The position numbers and the translations under genes are program-made. A stretch of DNA of 64,000 nucleotides, taken from positions 124,001-188,000 of the forward strand of contig NZ_BAAARY010000003.1 of the NCBI RefSeq assembly GCF_039532605.1. Direction: 5' to 3'. Position 1 is the first letter of the stretch, and the number at the start of each line of letters is the position of its first letter. A model generated the notes under the pieces. That model was not told the origin of the DNA and searched no databases. It was given only the letters and a program-made list of their open reading frames with translations. This document shows, piece by piece, positions 14,904-24,400 of the stretch. Source of the stretch: Pilimelia columellifera. GTDB lineage: Bacteria > Actinomycetota > Actinomycetes > Mycobacteriales > Micromonosporaceae.

Positions 14904-15665
14904 GTGCGGGCCGTGAATCCCGCCTTCCCCGCGCCGGAACCCGTCGTCGTCCGTCCGGGCCAGACCACGCGACCGCCGGCCTACCAGGCGCTCGCCGACG
15001 ATCTGCGTCAGCTCATCACGTCCGGTCGGCTCCGTCCAGGGCAGCGGCTGCCCACTGAGCCCGAGCTGTGCGCGCGGTCCGGCGTCAGCCGGAGCACCGT
15101 CCGCGAGGCGTTGCGGATGCTGGCCAGCCAGAGCCTCATCGTCACCACCCGGGGGGTGTTCGGCGGCAGTTTCGTCGCCGAGCCGTGCCCGGAGCGGCTG
15201 GCGTCGTCGCTGTTCCCCGCCGTCCGGCTGGTCTGGTCCGCGAGCACCCGCAACTCCGCCCGCCATCTGGAACTCCGAGAATTGATCGAGATACCCGGGG
15301 CCGGCCTGGCGGCGCAGCGGCGCACCGACGCGCAGGTCGTCCGGCTGCTCGCCATGGCGCCGCGACCGGATGCCGCCGCGGATGAACGGCTCGGCGCCTA
15401 CCGGCAGTTCCACGGCGCGCTGGCCGCCGCCGTCCAGAATCCGCTGTACGAGCTGCTGGCCCGGCCGTTGCACCGGCTCTGCGTAGAGGTCCAGCTCGCC
15501 AGCGCGCCGGTGGACTGGACGAGGATCGCCGACGAATGTCAGGAACTGGCCTATCGGGTGCGTGACCACGATGTCGTCGGGGCGCAGGAGGCCGCCGAGC
15601 GCCATCTGCGCCACCTGCGCGGCGTCCGGGTGATCAAACCGGCGCTGGGCCCTGCCGTCGGGTGA
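14904..15665 (+). CDS. FadR/GntR-family transcriptional regulator (FCD domain)
   Basis: A 253-residue regulator. The winged helix-turn-helix at residues 27-95 has YQALADDLRQLITSGRLRPG, LPTEPELCARSGVSRSTVRE and ALRMLASQSLI. The C-terminal FCD ligand-binding domain is all-helical with FHGALAAAVQNPLYELL and ends with the metal-binding helix region AAERHLRHLRG. These proteins repress metabolic genes and respond to small acids. Start is GTG 14904 or GTG 14913, with no strong ribosome binding site, so a leaderless transcript is possible. The 3' end overlaps the convergent ATPase gene by 32 bases. The target is unknown. Confidence 0.87.
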   Translation: MRAVNPAFPAPEPVVVRPGQTTRPPAYQALADDLRQLITSGRLRPGQRLPTEPELCARSGVSRSTVREALRMLASQSLIVTTRGVFGGSFVAEPCPERLASSLFPAVRLVWSASTRNSARHLELRELIEIPGAGLAAQRRTDAQVVRLLAMAPRPDAAADERLGAYRQFHGALAAAVQNPLYELLARPLHRLCVEVQLASAPVDWTRIADECQELAYRVRDHDVVGAQEAAERHLRHLRGVRVIKPALGPAVG

Positions 15666-16053
15666 GGAGCCGGATCGAGGCGCTGACGCCGTCGCCCTGC
15701 GCGACGGCGTCAGTGGTGAGCGCGGTCAGGACCTTCCAGGCGAACGACGACTCGGACGGCAGCTGGGCACCCGGCAGAACCTGCACCGATACCTGGACGG
15801 TGAGCGCGTCGTCGCTGACGGCGAAGCGGCACTCCAGCTCCGCGCCGGCGACGGCGACGCCGAGCAGCATCGCGCACGCCTCGTCAACCGCGATCCGGAG
15901 ATCCTCGATCTCGTCCAACGCGAAATGGAGCCGGGCGGCGAGACCGGCGGTAGCGGTGCGCAGGACGCCGAGGTAGCCCACCTCGGCCGGCACGGTCAGC
16001 AGAACGATGTCGTCCTCGACGATCGCCTGGTCATCCGTTGTCAGCTGGCTCAC
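15634..16053 (-). CDS. Anti-sigma-type ATP-binding protein
   Basis: This 139-residue protein resembles RsbW-type ATPases. EVGYLGVLRTATAGLAARL forms the first helix and DEIEDLRIAVDEACAMLLG is the N-box region, with DEAC in place of the usual NEA/TNA. A divergent C-terminal half follows in which G1/G2 glycine motifs are weak. It resembles actinobacterial anti-sigma regulatory factors related to mycobacterial UsfX/RsbW. GTG 16053 follows GGGGGGA eight bases upstream. The gene lies downstream of the sodN terminator and overlaps the convergent FCD regulator gene. Confidence 0.78.
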   Translation of the reverse strand: MSQLTTDDQAIVEDDIVLLTVPAEVGYLGVLRTATAGLAARLHFALDEIEDLRIAVDEACAMLLGVAVAGAELECRFAVSDDALTVQVSVQVLPGAQLPSESSFAWKVLTALTTDAVAQGDGVSASIRLLTRRQGPAPV

Positions 16054-16100
16054 CTGAACAATCCCCCCTGGCGGCACTCTACTGTGCCGGTCGCCAAAAA

Positions 16101-16146
16101 GCGGGTGGAGGGTCGGCGCGTCGCGACGCGCCGACCCTCCACCCGC
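16101..16146 (-). terminator. 46-bp perfect palindrome terminating sodN
   Basis: The 23-base arm 16101-16123 is an exact reverse complement of 16124-16146, with no unpaired centre. On the minus strand it begins 20 bases after the sodN stop and is followed by TTTTT (16100-16096), a classic rho-independent terminator. It lies between sodN and the downstream ATPase gene. Confidence 0.9.
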
Positions 16147-16166
16147 TGACATGCCCAGAATAAGGC

Positions 16167-16571
16167 TCAGACCTGCTTGGTCTCCCAGAAGATCTTGGAG
16201 ATCTCCTCGATCTTGCCCAACAGCTCCTCGGCCTTGGCCGGGTCCAGCGAGCCCTTCACGCCACTCGCCCCAGCCAGTTTCGTGGCCTCGTTGAACAGGG
16301 TGTGCAGGTGCGGGTACTTCTCGAAGTGCGGCGCCTTGAAGTAGTCCGTCCACAGCACCCACAGATGGTGCTTGACCAGCTCGGCCCGCTGCTCCTTGAT
16401 CAGGATCGCGCGTTCGCGGAACGCCGGGTCGTCGTTGGCCTGGTACTTCTCGCAGATCGCCTTGACCGACTCGGCCTCGATCCGGGCCTGCGCGGGGTCG
16501 TACACGCCGCAGGGCAGGTCGCAGTGGGCGTGGACAACGGTGCGCGGGGCGAACATCCTCGAAAGTCGCAT
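16167..16571 (-). CDS. sodN: Nickel superoxide dismutase precursor
   Basis: A 134-residue Ni-SOD. A 15-residue leader (MRLSRMFAPRTVVHA) precedes the nickel hook HCDLPCGVYDP. Processing before H16 would expose the mature His1, with Cys2 and Cys6 as nickel ligands. The remaining four-helix body (EAESVKAICEKYQ, KHHLWVLWTDYFK, KIEEISKIFWETKQV) is typical. It destroys superoxide in the cytoplasm. The ATG at 16571 follows GGAGGG five bases upstream. The maturation protease gene sodX is divergent at 16736, and a strong terminator follows sodN. Confidence 0.97.
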   Translation of the reverse strand: MRLSRMFAPRTVVHAHCDLPCGVYDPAQARIEAESVKAICEKYQANDDPAFRERAILIKEQRAELVKHHLWVLWTDYFKAPHFEKYPHLHTLFNEATKLAGASGVKGSLDPAKAEELLGKIEEISKIFWETKQV

Positions 16572-16735
16572 CGGGACCCTCCATGGTGACGATCCGACCG
16601 GCGACCGCCGGCGGGTGGCTTGAATCGTGAGTCGCGTCGACCCTATCGCGCCCCCCGTGCTCCCCACCGGGCAAGCCGGGCTACCGACCGCCGCCGGGTA
16701 CCCTGCCAACCGCCATCGCCGGAAGGGAGCGCCAG

Positions 16736-17041
16736 GTGACCGCGCGCTGGGGCGCAGTTCTCGTCCACGGGCCCTCGATGTCGCCGACGCTGAGCGCCGG
16801 CGACGCCCTCGTCGTGCGCTACGGCGGCCGGCCCACCCGCGCCGGCGACGTCGTCATCGCCAGGTTCCGCGCCCGGCCCGACCTGCTCGTGGTCAAACGC
16901 GCCGAGCGGCCCGTCGACGGCGGCTGGCTCCTGCGCGGCGACAACGACCACGGCAGCGACGACTCCCGCGTCCACGGCGTCGCCGACGTCCTCGGACGGG
17001 TGATCCTGCGTTACTGGCCGCGACCGGCACTGATCCGGTGA
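16736..17041 (+). CDS. sodX: Nickel superoxide dismutase maturation protease
   Basis: A 101-residue S26-family (signal-peptidase-like) protease without a membrane anchor. VHGPSMSPTLSAGD carries the catalytic Ser (SM motif) and VVKRAERP the general-base Lys. GDNDHGSDDSR is the conserved box that follows. It removes the SodN leader to create the nickel-binding N-terminus. GTG 16736 follows AAGGGAG six bases upstream. The divergent arrangement with sodN (164-base gap) is standard. Confidence 0.93.
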   Translation: MTARWGAVLVHGPSMSPTLSAGDALVVRYGGRPTRAGDVVIARFRARPDLLVVKRAERPVDGGWLLRGDNDHGSDDSRVHGVADVLGRVILRYWPRPALIR

Positions 17042-17147
17042 ACCCCGGCGCGTCGCACGCCTCCCTGGCTTGCGCGCCGGCACTACCCTCGGCGGGTCAT
17101 CCGCGCCCGGCGCCCGGGCACGGCGTCGCACAGATCTGGAGCCACTC

Positions 17148-18353
17148 ATGGCGACGGCCACCGTCGACCCGCTGGACCCCGTGTTCGCCCTGCACCGCGG
17201 CGGCAAACTCGCCGTCGCCGCCACCGTCCCGCTGACCAGCCGCGAGGACCTGTCCCGCGCCTACACCCCCGGCGTGGCCCGGGTCTGCGCCGCCATCGCC
17301 GCCGACCCGACCCTCGCCGACGAGTACACCTGGGCCGGCAACGCGGTGGCCGTCGTCACCGACGGCACCGCCGTCCTCGGCCTGGGCGACATCGGCCCCC
17401 GGGCCGCCCTGCCCGTCATGGAAGGCAAAGCGATCCTGTTCAAGCAGTTCGCCGGCGTCGACGCCGTGCCGATCTGCCTGGACACCACCGACGTCGACGA
17501 GATCGTCGCGACCGTCACCGCTCTGGCCCCGTCGTTCGGCGGGATCAACCTGGAGGACATCGCCGCGCCCCGCTGTTTCGAGATCGAACGCCGCCTCGAC
17601 GCGGCGCTCGACATCCCGGTCTTCCACGACGACCAGCACGGCACCGCGATCGTCGTGTACGCCGCGCTCCGCAGCGCCGCCGCCGTCCTGTCCCGCAAAC
17701 TCCCGGACCTACGGGTCGTCATCAGCGGCGCCGGCGCCGCCGGGACGGCGGTCGCCCGGATGCTGCTGGCCGGCGGCGTGGAAGCCGCCACCCTCACCCT
17801 CGTCGACTCCCGGGGCATCCTGCACGCCGACCGTCCCGGCCTCGTCGGCGTCAAGCGGGAGTTGGCGACGCTCACTAACGCCGAACGCCGCCGCGGCCCG
17901 ATCGGGGAGGCGCTGCGCGGCGCGGACGTCCTCATCGGGGTGTCCGGCGGCCGCATCGACGCCGCCGCGTTGGCGGGTATGGCGCCCGGCGGCGTCATTT
18001 TCGCCCTGGCCAACCCGGAGCCGGAGGTCCACCCGGACGTCGCCGCCCGCCACGCCGCCGTCGTCGCCACCGGGCGCAGCGACTATCCGAACCAGATCAA
18101 CAACGTGCTGGCCTTCCCCGGAGTGTTCGCCGGCGCGCTGCGGGCCCGGGCCACCCGGATCACCGAGGGCATGAAACTCGCCGCCGCCGAGGCTATCGCC
18201 GGCGTCATCGCCGGGGCGGCCACCTCCGACGCCATTGTCCCGAGTCCGTTGGACCCCAGGGTCGCGCCCGCGGTCGCCGACGCCGTCGCACGGGCGGCCC
18301 GGGATGAGGGTGTCGTCCGCGACCCCGTGGCTGCCGGTTGTGGTTCTGGCTGA
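17148..18353 (+). CDS. NAD(P)-dependent malic enzyme
   Basis: A 401-residue decarboxylating malate dehydrogenase that forms pyruvate. SRAYTPGVARVCAAI holds the conserved Tyr-Thr-Pro substrate motif. GDIGPRAALPVMEGKAILFK holds the catalytic Lys, GGINLEDIAAPRCFEIE the metal-binding Glu/Asp, and HDDQHGTAIVV the third metal ligand. The Rossmann segment VISGAGAAGTAVA follows. Length matches short bacterial malic enzymes without a phosphotransacetylase domain. ATG 17148 follows TGGAG. It is the gene after sodX but separated by 106 bases. Confidence 0.95.
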   Translation: MATATVDPLDPVFALHRGGKLAVAATVPLTSREDLSRAYTPGVARVCAAIAADPTLADEYTWAGNAVAVVTDGTAVLGLGDIGPRAALPVMEGKAILFKQFAGVDAVPICLDTTDVDEIVATVTALAPSFGGINLEDIAAPRCFEIERRLDAALDIPVFHDDQHGTAIVVYAALRSAAAVLSRKLPDLRVVISGAGAAGTAVARMLLAGGVEAATLTLVDSRGILHADRPGLVGVKRELATLTNAERRRGPIGEALRGADVLIGVSGGRIDAAALAGMAPGGVIFALANPEPEVHPDVAARHAAVVATGRSDYPNQINNVLAFPGVFAGALRARATRITEGMKLAAAEAIAGVIAGAATSDAIVPSPLDPRVAPAVADAVARAARDEGVVRDPVAAGCGSG

Positions 18354-18382
18354 TGCGCGAGCCCGGGCGATAGCCTTGCGGA

Positions 18383-19336
18383 ATGCGTGCCGCCTATGCC
18401 TCCGCGATCAAGCCCGACGACCCGTTGGCCGCCCTCACCGTCGGCGAACGCCCCGAGCCGGTCCTGCCCACCGATGACTGGGTGAGCGTCGAGGTGCGCG
18501 CCAGCGCCCTCAACCACCACGACCTGTGGTCCCTGCGCGGCGTCGGCCTGCGGGCCGAGCAGCTGCCGATGATCCTGGGCTGCGACGCCGCCGGGATCGA
18601 CCCCGACGGCAACGAGGTGGTCGTGCACGCCGTCATCGACGACCCCACCGATCAGCGGGGCTACTCGCTGCTGTCCGAACGTCACCAGGGGGCGCTCGCT
18701 GACCGGGTCGCGGTGCCACGGGGAAATCTCGTCGTCAAGCCCGCCGGATTCAGCTTCGCCGAGGCCGCCTGCCTGCCGACGGCCTGGCTGACGGCCTGGC
18801 GGATGCTCACCACCCGTGGGCGGGTCGCCGACGGGGAGTCGGTGCTGGTTCAGGGCGCCGGCGGGGGAGTGGCCACCGCGGCGGTGGCGTTGGGCGTCGC
18901 CATGGGCAAACGGGTCTACGCGACCAGCCGCAGCGCCGCCAAGCGCGAGCGGGTGTCCGAGCTGGGCGCCACCGCTGTGGCGCCGGGGGTCCGGCTACCG
19001 GAGCGGGTCGACGTCGTCATCGAGACCGTGGGCGAGGCGACATTCGACCACTCGATGAAGTCGGCCGCCCCCGGGGCCAGGATCGTCGTCGCCGGCTGCA
19101 CCAGCGGCCCCACGCCGCCGGTGGACCTGCGCCGGGTGTTCTGGCTCCAGCTGGAGATCCTGGGCTCCACGATGGGCTCGGCCAACGAGCTGCAAAGCCT
19201 GCTGGCGTTTCTCACCTCCAGCGGGCTGCGCCCGGTCATCGACTCGGCCCACGGCTTCACCGAAGCGGAGCAGGCGTTCGCTCGGCTCGCCAGCGGCGAG
19301 GCGTTCGGCAAGGTCGTCATCGACCACACCCGGTGA
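18383..19336 (+). CDS. Zinc-binding-dehydrogenase-family quinone oxidoreductase
   Basis: A 317-residue MDR-superfamily protein. The N-terminal GroES-like domain contains ALNHHDLWSLRGVGL and ILGCDAAGI. The nucleotide-binding domain has VLVQGAGGGVATAAVALG, a Gly-rich NAD(P)H loop. Zinc-binding cysteines of classical alcohol dehydrogenases are absent, so it is likely a quinone reductase or enone reductase. ATG 18383 lies 29 bases after the malic enzyme stop in the same direction. The physiological substrate is unknown. Confidence 0.87.
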   Translation: MRAAYASAIKPDDPLAALTVGERPEPVLPTDDWVSVEVRASALNHHDLWSLRGVGLRAEQLPMILGCDAAGIDPDGNEVVVHAVIDDPTDQRGYSLLSERHQGALADRVAVPRGNLVVKPAGFSFAEAACLPTAWLTAWRMLTTRGRVADGESVLVQGAGGGVATAAVALGVAMGKRVYATSRSAAKRERVSELGATAVAPGVRLPERVDVVIETVGEATFDHSMKSAAPGARIVVAGCTSGPTPPVDLRRVFWLQLEILGSTMGSANELQSLLAFLTSSGLRPVIDSAHGFTEAEQAFARLASGEAFGKVVIDHTR

Positions 19337-19369
19337 CAGCACCGGGCGCAGCGGTGGCCGACCCGCGCG

Positions 19370-20380
19370 TCAGAGGCGGTCGTCCAGGGTCGGGCCGGCG
19401 GTCCCCGACGCCGCCGCCCGCCGGAGGTTGTCGCGGGCCGACGGGTCCCGGTAGAGGCCCCAGCGCAGGAACTCGACCGTGAAGTCGGCGACAGCCTCGA
19501 AGTCGTCGTCAGCGCCCCGGCCGAGTCCCTCGCCGTGGTCGCCCTCAGGCAGCGTCAGCATCGCCTTGGGCCACGGGACCGCCTGGAACGCCCGGCGTCC
19601 GGCGTCGTACGGCACGACCTGGTCGCGCTGGCCGTGGACGAACAGCAGCGGGGTCGCCGCCCCGCCGTAGGCAAGGTTGATGCCGAGCGTGCCGCCGGCC
19701 ATGACCACACCGGCCCGGAGCCGGTCGTCCCGGGTCAGGGTGAACATGCCGATCGTGGTCATGCCGCCGGCTGAGTGGCCGGCGGCGGCCACCCGGCCGG
19801 TGTCGAGTCGCCCGCGCAGGCCGTCGCCGCGCCGGTTGTCGAGGCTCAGGACGACGTCCAGCACCCGGCTGGCGTCCAGCGGCTGGTTGAGCACGTCGAC
19901 CGGGTCCCGGTCGCTGCCGCGTCGGGTCCGCGGATACGCGGGCGCGGCCACCACGAAACCGGCCTGGGCGAAGCGGCTCAGCAGCGGGCGGTAGTCGGCC
20001 GGCTCACCCCCGAGCCCGTGGCTGAACAGGACCACCGGGAAACGTCCCTCAGCCGCCGTGGCGTCACGGCCGGCCCGGCCGGCGGGATACCAGATCGTCG
20101 TCGGCAGGGAACGGTCCCCACGGTCGACGGCGAGCTGACGTACGCCAACGGCGTGGCGCCGGCGCGGCGCGGTCGTCGGGGCCACGCTGGCGGCGTCCGC
20201 CGAGGCGCCTGGGCCGGCGGCGCCGGGCGACCGACCGCCGGGGGAACGGCCGGCTGACGCCCCGCCCGCGGCGTCGGCCTGGCCGGAGGATGCCGGCGCG
20301 GCGGCGTCACACCCGGCTATCAGTGCGGCGGCCAGCCCAGTGGCCAGCAGCAAGATTGTCGATCTGGAGGCGACGCGCAT
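19370..20380 (-). CDS. Secreted lipoprotein alpha/beta-hydrolase
   Basis: A 336-residue protein with an N-terminal lipoprotein signal (ATGLAAALIAGC, Cys24) followed by a Ser/Gly/Ala-rich linker to about residue 75. The hydrolase domain has LFSHGLGGEPADYRP (oxyanion loop), AAGHSAGGMTT (nucleophile Ser in GHSAG), HGQRDQVVPYD (acid) and EGDHGEG (His). It resembles platelet-activating-factor acetylhydrolase-like and dienelactone-hydrolase proteins. It would be anchored at the outer face of the membrane. ATG 20380 gives the signal peptide. The gene converges on the oxidoreductase gene 33 bases downstream. Confidence 0.88.
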   Translation of the reverse strand: MRVASRSTILLLATGLAAALIAGCDAAAPASSGQADAAGGASAGRSPGGRSPGAAGPGASADAASVAPTTAPRRRHAVGVRQLAVDRGDRSLPTTIWYPAGRAGRDATAAEGRFPVVLFSHGLGGEPADYRPLLSRFAQAGFVVAAPAYPRTRRGSDRDPVDVLNQPLDASRVLDVVLSLDNRRGDGLRGRLDTGRVAAAGHSAGGMTTIGMFTLTRDDRLRAGVVMAGGTLGINLAYGGAATPLLFVHGQRDQVVPYDAGRRAFQAVPWPKAMLTLPEGDHGEGLGRGADDDFEAVADFTVEFLRWGLYRDPSARDNLRRAAASGTAGPTLDDRL

Positions 20381-20560
20381 CCATCAATTGATACCTCGTG
20401 GCGCCTCTGCGCCCAACTCGCCGCCAGTCGGCGAGCGTGACCACGCCTGGAAAGTCGCCGCGACCGCGGGTGATCTTTGCCACCCGCCAGGGCGAATCTG
20501 TCATTGTTACCCACCGGTCGGGGGCGGCGCTCGTCCAGGAGCACCAACTACCGTTCGCGT

Positions 20561-20995
20561 ATGGATCGCTACCGTTCGATTGTCGATGTGCACCTGCTGC
20601 TTGTCCGCGACGGCCGGATCCTGCTGGGCCTGCGACAGAACACCGGGTACATGGACGGCTGCTGGCACCTGCCGTCCGGCCACCTCGAAGCCGGCGAATC
20701 GATCCCTGATGGGCTGATCCGCGAGGCACACGAGGAGGTCGGGCTGGTGCTGCGACACGACCAGCTCCGCTTCGCCCAGCTCGTGCACCATCGGGAAGAC
20801 GGCGAGGAGCCCCGGGTGGGCGTCTTCTTCGAGGTCACCGAGTGGACCGGCGAGCCTGTCAACGCCGAGCCGGACAAGTGCGCCGAGCTGGCGTGGTTCC
20901 CGCCGTTGGCGCTGCCGGCGAACACCGTCCGCTACCCGGCCCGGGCGATCCACCGGTACCTGGCCGGGGACACCTTCGCCGTGCACGGCTTCTGA
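20561..20995 (+). CDS. NUDIX hydrolase
   Basis: A 144-residue Nudix protein. The Nudix box GHLEAGESIPDGLIREAHEE ends VGL and conforms to GX5EX7REUXEEXGU (residues about 39-61). It hydrolyses a nucleoside diphosphate linked to another moiety; the substrate cannot be read. ATG 20561 gives a normal N-terminus (MDRYRSIVDVHLLL). The AGGAG nearest upstream is 20 bases away, so initiation may be leaderless or weak. A longer upstream frame exists but is not conserved in character. Confidence 0.88.
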   Translation: MDRYRSIVDVHLLLVRDGRILLGLRQNTGYMDGCWHLPSGHLEAGESIPDGLIREAHEEVGLVLRHDQLRFAQLVHHREDGEEPRVGVFFEVTEWTGEPVNAEPDKCAELAWFPPLALPANTVRYPARAIHRYLAGDTFAVHGF

Positions 20996-21055
20996 GTCGA
21001 CGTGGGTCAGGGGTTGTCGGCCAACAGGGTCGTCTACGTCGCTAAGGTCTTCGGC

Positions 21056-21220
21056 ATGCCCGAGGAGTACAAGGACCCCAGTGCCAACACCACCCAGTTC
21101 CAGGCGTTCGCCGCCGGCACGCCGCCGGAGTCGAAGCGGGCGCCCGTCGGCCTCATCCTCGGCGGCGCGGTTCTCGCCGTCGTGGTGATCGGCGTGGCGA
21201 TCTGGGCGTTCGCCTCTTGA
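21056..21220 (+). CDS. Small single-pass membrane protein (54 residues)
   Basis: The 54-residue product has a hydrophilic N-terminus MPEEYKDPSANTTQFQAFAA and one C-terminal membrane helix (VGLILGGAVLAVVVIGVAIW, residues about 31-50). It is a plausible small gene: ATG 21056 has AAGG ten bases upstream and a strong terminator begins 18 bases after its stop. Function is unknown. It may be co-transcribed with the Nudix gene 60 bases upstream. Confidence 0.65.
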   Translation: MPEEYKDPSANTTQFQAFAAGTPPESKRAPVGLILGGAVLAVVVIGVAIWAFAS

Positions 21221-21237
21221 CCAGACCAACAACGACG

Positions 21238-21272
21238 TGAGGGGCCGACCGGCGATGCCGGTCGGCCCCTCA
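21238..21272. terminator. Perfect 16-bp stem bidirectional terminator
   Basis: TGAGGGGCCGACCGGC (21238-21253) pairs with GCCGGTCGGCCCCTCA (21257-21272) around a GAT loop. It lies between the convergent small membrane-protein gene and the kgd/DUF6104 unit. Confidence 0.88.
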
Positions 21273-21283
21273 CCCGTCTCGGG

Positions 21284-21463
21284 TCACTCGTCGTCCGGGT
21301 CGTCCAGCCGGGCCAGCCAGGTGGCGAGCCGCTCGATCGGCGTCTCGAACTCCGGGTTCAGGTCGACGAAGTCGCGCAGCCGCTCAGCCAGCCACTCGAC
21401 CGTCACCGACTCCTCGCCCCGGCGCTCGTTCAGCTCCTCGATCCCACGGTCGGTGAAGTACAT
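21284..21463 (-). CDS. DUF6104-family protein (59 residues) downstream of kgd
   Basis: A 59-residue acidic protein beginning MYFTDRGIEELNERRGEE and containing VEWLAERLRDFVDLNPEF, then IERLATWLARLDD. It matches the actinobacterial DUF6104 pattern found after kgd. The ATG at 21463 lies six bases after the kgd stop, with TGAGG as its ribosome binding site, so translation is coupled to kgd. It ends 11 bases before the shared terminator. Function is unknown; the constant link to kgd suggests a role near 2-oxoglutarate metabolism, which is inference. Confidence 0.88.
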   Translation of the reverse strand: MYFTDRGIEELNERRGEESVTVEWLAERLRDFVDLNPEFETPIERLATWLARLDDPDDE

Positions 21464-21469
21464 CGCGCC

Positions 21470-24400
21470 TCAGCCGTTCTGACGTGGCAGGGCGGCGTCC
21501 AACAGGGCCTGCTGTTCTGCGTCGTGCTTCTTGGACGAGCCGCCGGCCGGGGCTGCCGCCGACGGGCGGGAGATCCGGCGCAGCTGCACCCCGTCGAGGT
21601 GCTCCAACAGGTTCAGCGCCACGAACGACCAGGCGCCCTGGTTCGCCGGCTCCTCCTGGACCCACGCCACGTCGGCCAGGTTGGCGAACCCGCCAAGCTC
21701 GGCCTTCAGCTCCGCCACCGGCAGCGGATGCAGCTGCTCCATCCGCAGGATCGCCGTGTCGCTGAGGCCGCGCTCGGCCCGCGCCTGGGCCAGGTCGTAG
21801 TAGACCTTGCCGGTGCACAGCAACACCCGACGCACGTTCTCCGGGCGCAGCGAGCCGTCGGCCACCGCCGGGTCGCCGAGCACCGGGGCGAACGTGCCGG
21901 TGGTGAAGTCGGCCACCGACGACACGCACAGCTTGTGGCGCAGCAGCGACTTCGGCGTGAACACCACCAACGGCTTGCGCCGTGTAGACAACGCCTGGCG
22001 ACGCAGCAGGTGGAAGTAGTTCGCCGGAGTGGTCGGGATGGCCACCCGCATGTTGTCCTCGGCGCACAGCTGCAGGTACCGCTCAGGACGGCCCGACGTG
22101 TGGTCGGGGCCCTGACCCTCGTGCCCGTGCGGCAGCAGGATCGCCAACGAGTTCTGCTGGCCCCATTTGACCTCGCCGGACGAGACGAACTCGTCGACGA
22201 CCGACTGGGCGCCGTTGGCGAAGTCGCCGAACTGGGCCTCCCACAGCACCAGCGCGCCCGGGTTCTCCACCGAGTAGCCGTACTCGAAGCCCATCGCCGC
22301 GAACTCGCTCAGCAGCGAGTCGTGCAGGAAGAACCGGGCGCCGTCGGCGGCCATGCCAGCCACCGGCAGGAACGAGTCGCCGCTGTGGGCGTCGACGATC
22401 GCGCCGTGCCGCTGGACGAAGGTGCCGCGGCGGGAGTCCTGACCGGACATCCGCACCGTGACGCCCTGCGCCAACAGCGAACCGAAGGCGATGATCTCGC
22501 TGAAGCCCCAGTCGATGTTGCCGTCGGCGGCCATCTTCGCCCGTCGGTCCAGCAGCTGCTGGACGCGCTTGTGCGGGGTGAAGCCCTCCGGCAGCGTCAC
22601 GTGCGCCTGCCCGACAGCGTGGACGGTCGCCGCGTCGACGGCCGTCTGCACCACCGGCTCCGGTCCGGTCTGCGGCGGGGCCGGGCGCATGACCTTCGCC
22701 GGGTGCCCGTCGCGGGTGGCCTTGAAGACCTGCTCCAACTGCGCCTGGTAGTCGCGCAGCAGCTCCTCGGCCTCGGTGACGGTGACGTCGCCGCGGCCGA
22801 TCAGCTCCTCGGTGTACAACTTGCGCACCGATCGCTTCGCGTCGATGATCTGGTACATCTCCGGGTTGGTCATCGACGGGTCGTCGCCCTCGTTGTGACC
22901 GCGACGCCGGTAGCAGACCAGATCGATCACGACATCCTTGTTGAACGCCTGCCGGTACTCGAACGCCAGCCGGGCCACCCGCACGACGGCCTCGGGGTCG
23001 TCGCCGTTGACGTGGAAGATCGGCGCCTGGATCATCCGGGCCACGTCGGTGCAGTACAGCGACGAGCGGCTGTACTCCGGCGCGGTGGTGAACCCGACCT
23101 GGTTGTTGACGACGATGTGCACGGTGCCGCCGGTGCGGTAGCCGCGCAGCTGCGACAGGTTGAGCGTTTCGGCCACGACGCCCTGGCCGGCGAACGCGGC
23201 GTCGCCGTGCACGAGCACCGGCAGGACGGTGTAGCCCTCCAGCTTGAGGTCGATCCGGTCCTGCTTGGCCCGGACGATGCCCTCCAGCACCGGATTCACG
23301 GCCTCCAGGTGCGACGGGTTCGCCACCACCGAGACGGTCGTCGTCGCGCCGCCGTCGGGCGAGGTGAACGTGCCGGACTGGCCCAGGTGGTACTTGACGT
23401 CGCCGGAGCCGTGCGCCGACTTCGGGTCCAGATGCCCCTCGAACTCGAAGAAGATCTTCTCGTAGGGCTTGCCGACGATGTTGGCCAACACGTTGAGCCG
23501 GCCACGGTGCGCCATGCCGATGACAACCTCGTCGAGGTTGCCCTCGGCGGAAGCCTGTAGGACCTCGTCGAGCAGCGGGATGAGCGACTCGCCGCCCTCC
23601 AGCGAGAACCGCTTCTGGCCCACGTACTTGGTCTGGAGGAAGGTCTCGAACGCCTCGGCGGCGTTGAGCCGGTTGAGCACGTGCTTCTGCGCGACCGCGT
23701 CGAGCTTGGTGTGTTTGCGCTCGATCCGTTCCTGGATCCAGCGGCGCTCCTCGGGGTCCTGGATGTGCATGTACTCGACGCCCACCCGGCGGCAGTACGA
23801 GTCACGCAGGACGCCCAGAACCTCGCGTAGCTTCATTTTCTGCTTGCCGGCGAAGCCGCCGACGGCGAAGTAGCGGTCCAGATCCCACAGGGTCAGCGAG
23901 TGGCGCAGCACGTCCAGGTCGGGGTGCTTACGGATGTGGAACTCGAGCGGGTCGGTGTCGGCCATGAGGTGGCCGCGGACCCGGTACGCGTGGATGATCT
24001 CCAGCACGCGGGCGGTCTTGTCGATCTGCCCGTCGCCGTCGGCGGCCACGTCGCGGGTCCAGCGGACCGGCTCGTACGGGATTCGCAGCGCGGTGAAGAT
24101 CTCGTCGTAGAAGCCGTCGCCGCCGAGCAGCAACTCATGCATGACCTTGAGGAACTCGCCGGACTGGGCGCCCTGGATGATCCGGTGGTCATACGTCGAG
24201 GTCAGCGTGGCGACCTTGCTGACGCCCATCTCGGCCAGGCGCTCGTCGGACATTCCCGCGTACGGGGCCGGGTACTCCATCGCGCCGACGCCGATGATCG
24301 TGCCCTGACCCTGCATGAGCCGTGGGGTGGAGTGCACGGTCCCGATCCCGCCGGGGTTGGTCAGCGAGATCGTGGCGCCGGCGTGGTCGTCCATCGTCAG

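Noticed and set aside
21524..23560. 678-residue open frame on the plus strand antisense to kgd
   Set aside because: It is a GC-rich shadow of the well-supported kgd gene, with low-complexity His/Arg/Val-rich sequence and no domain.
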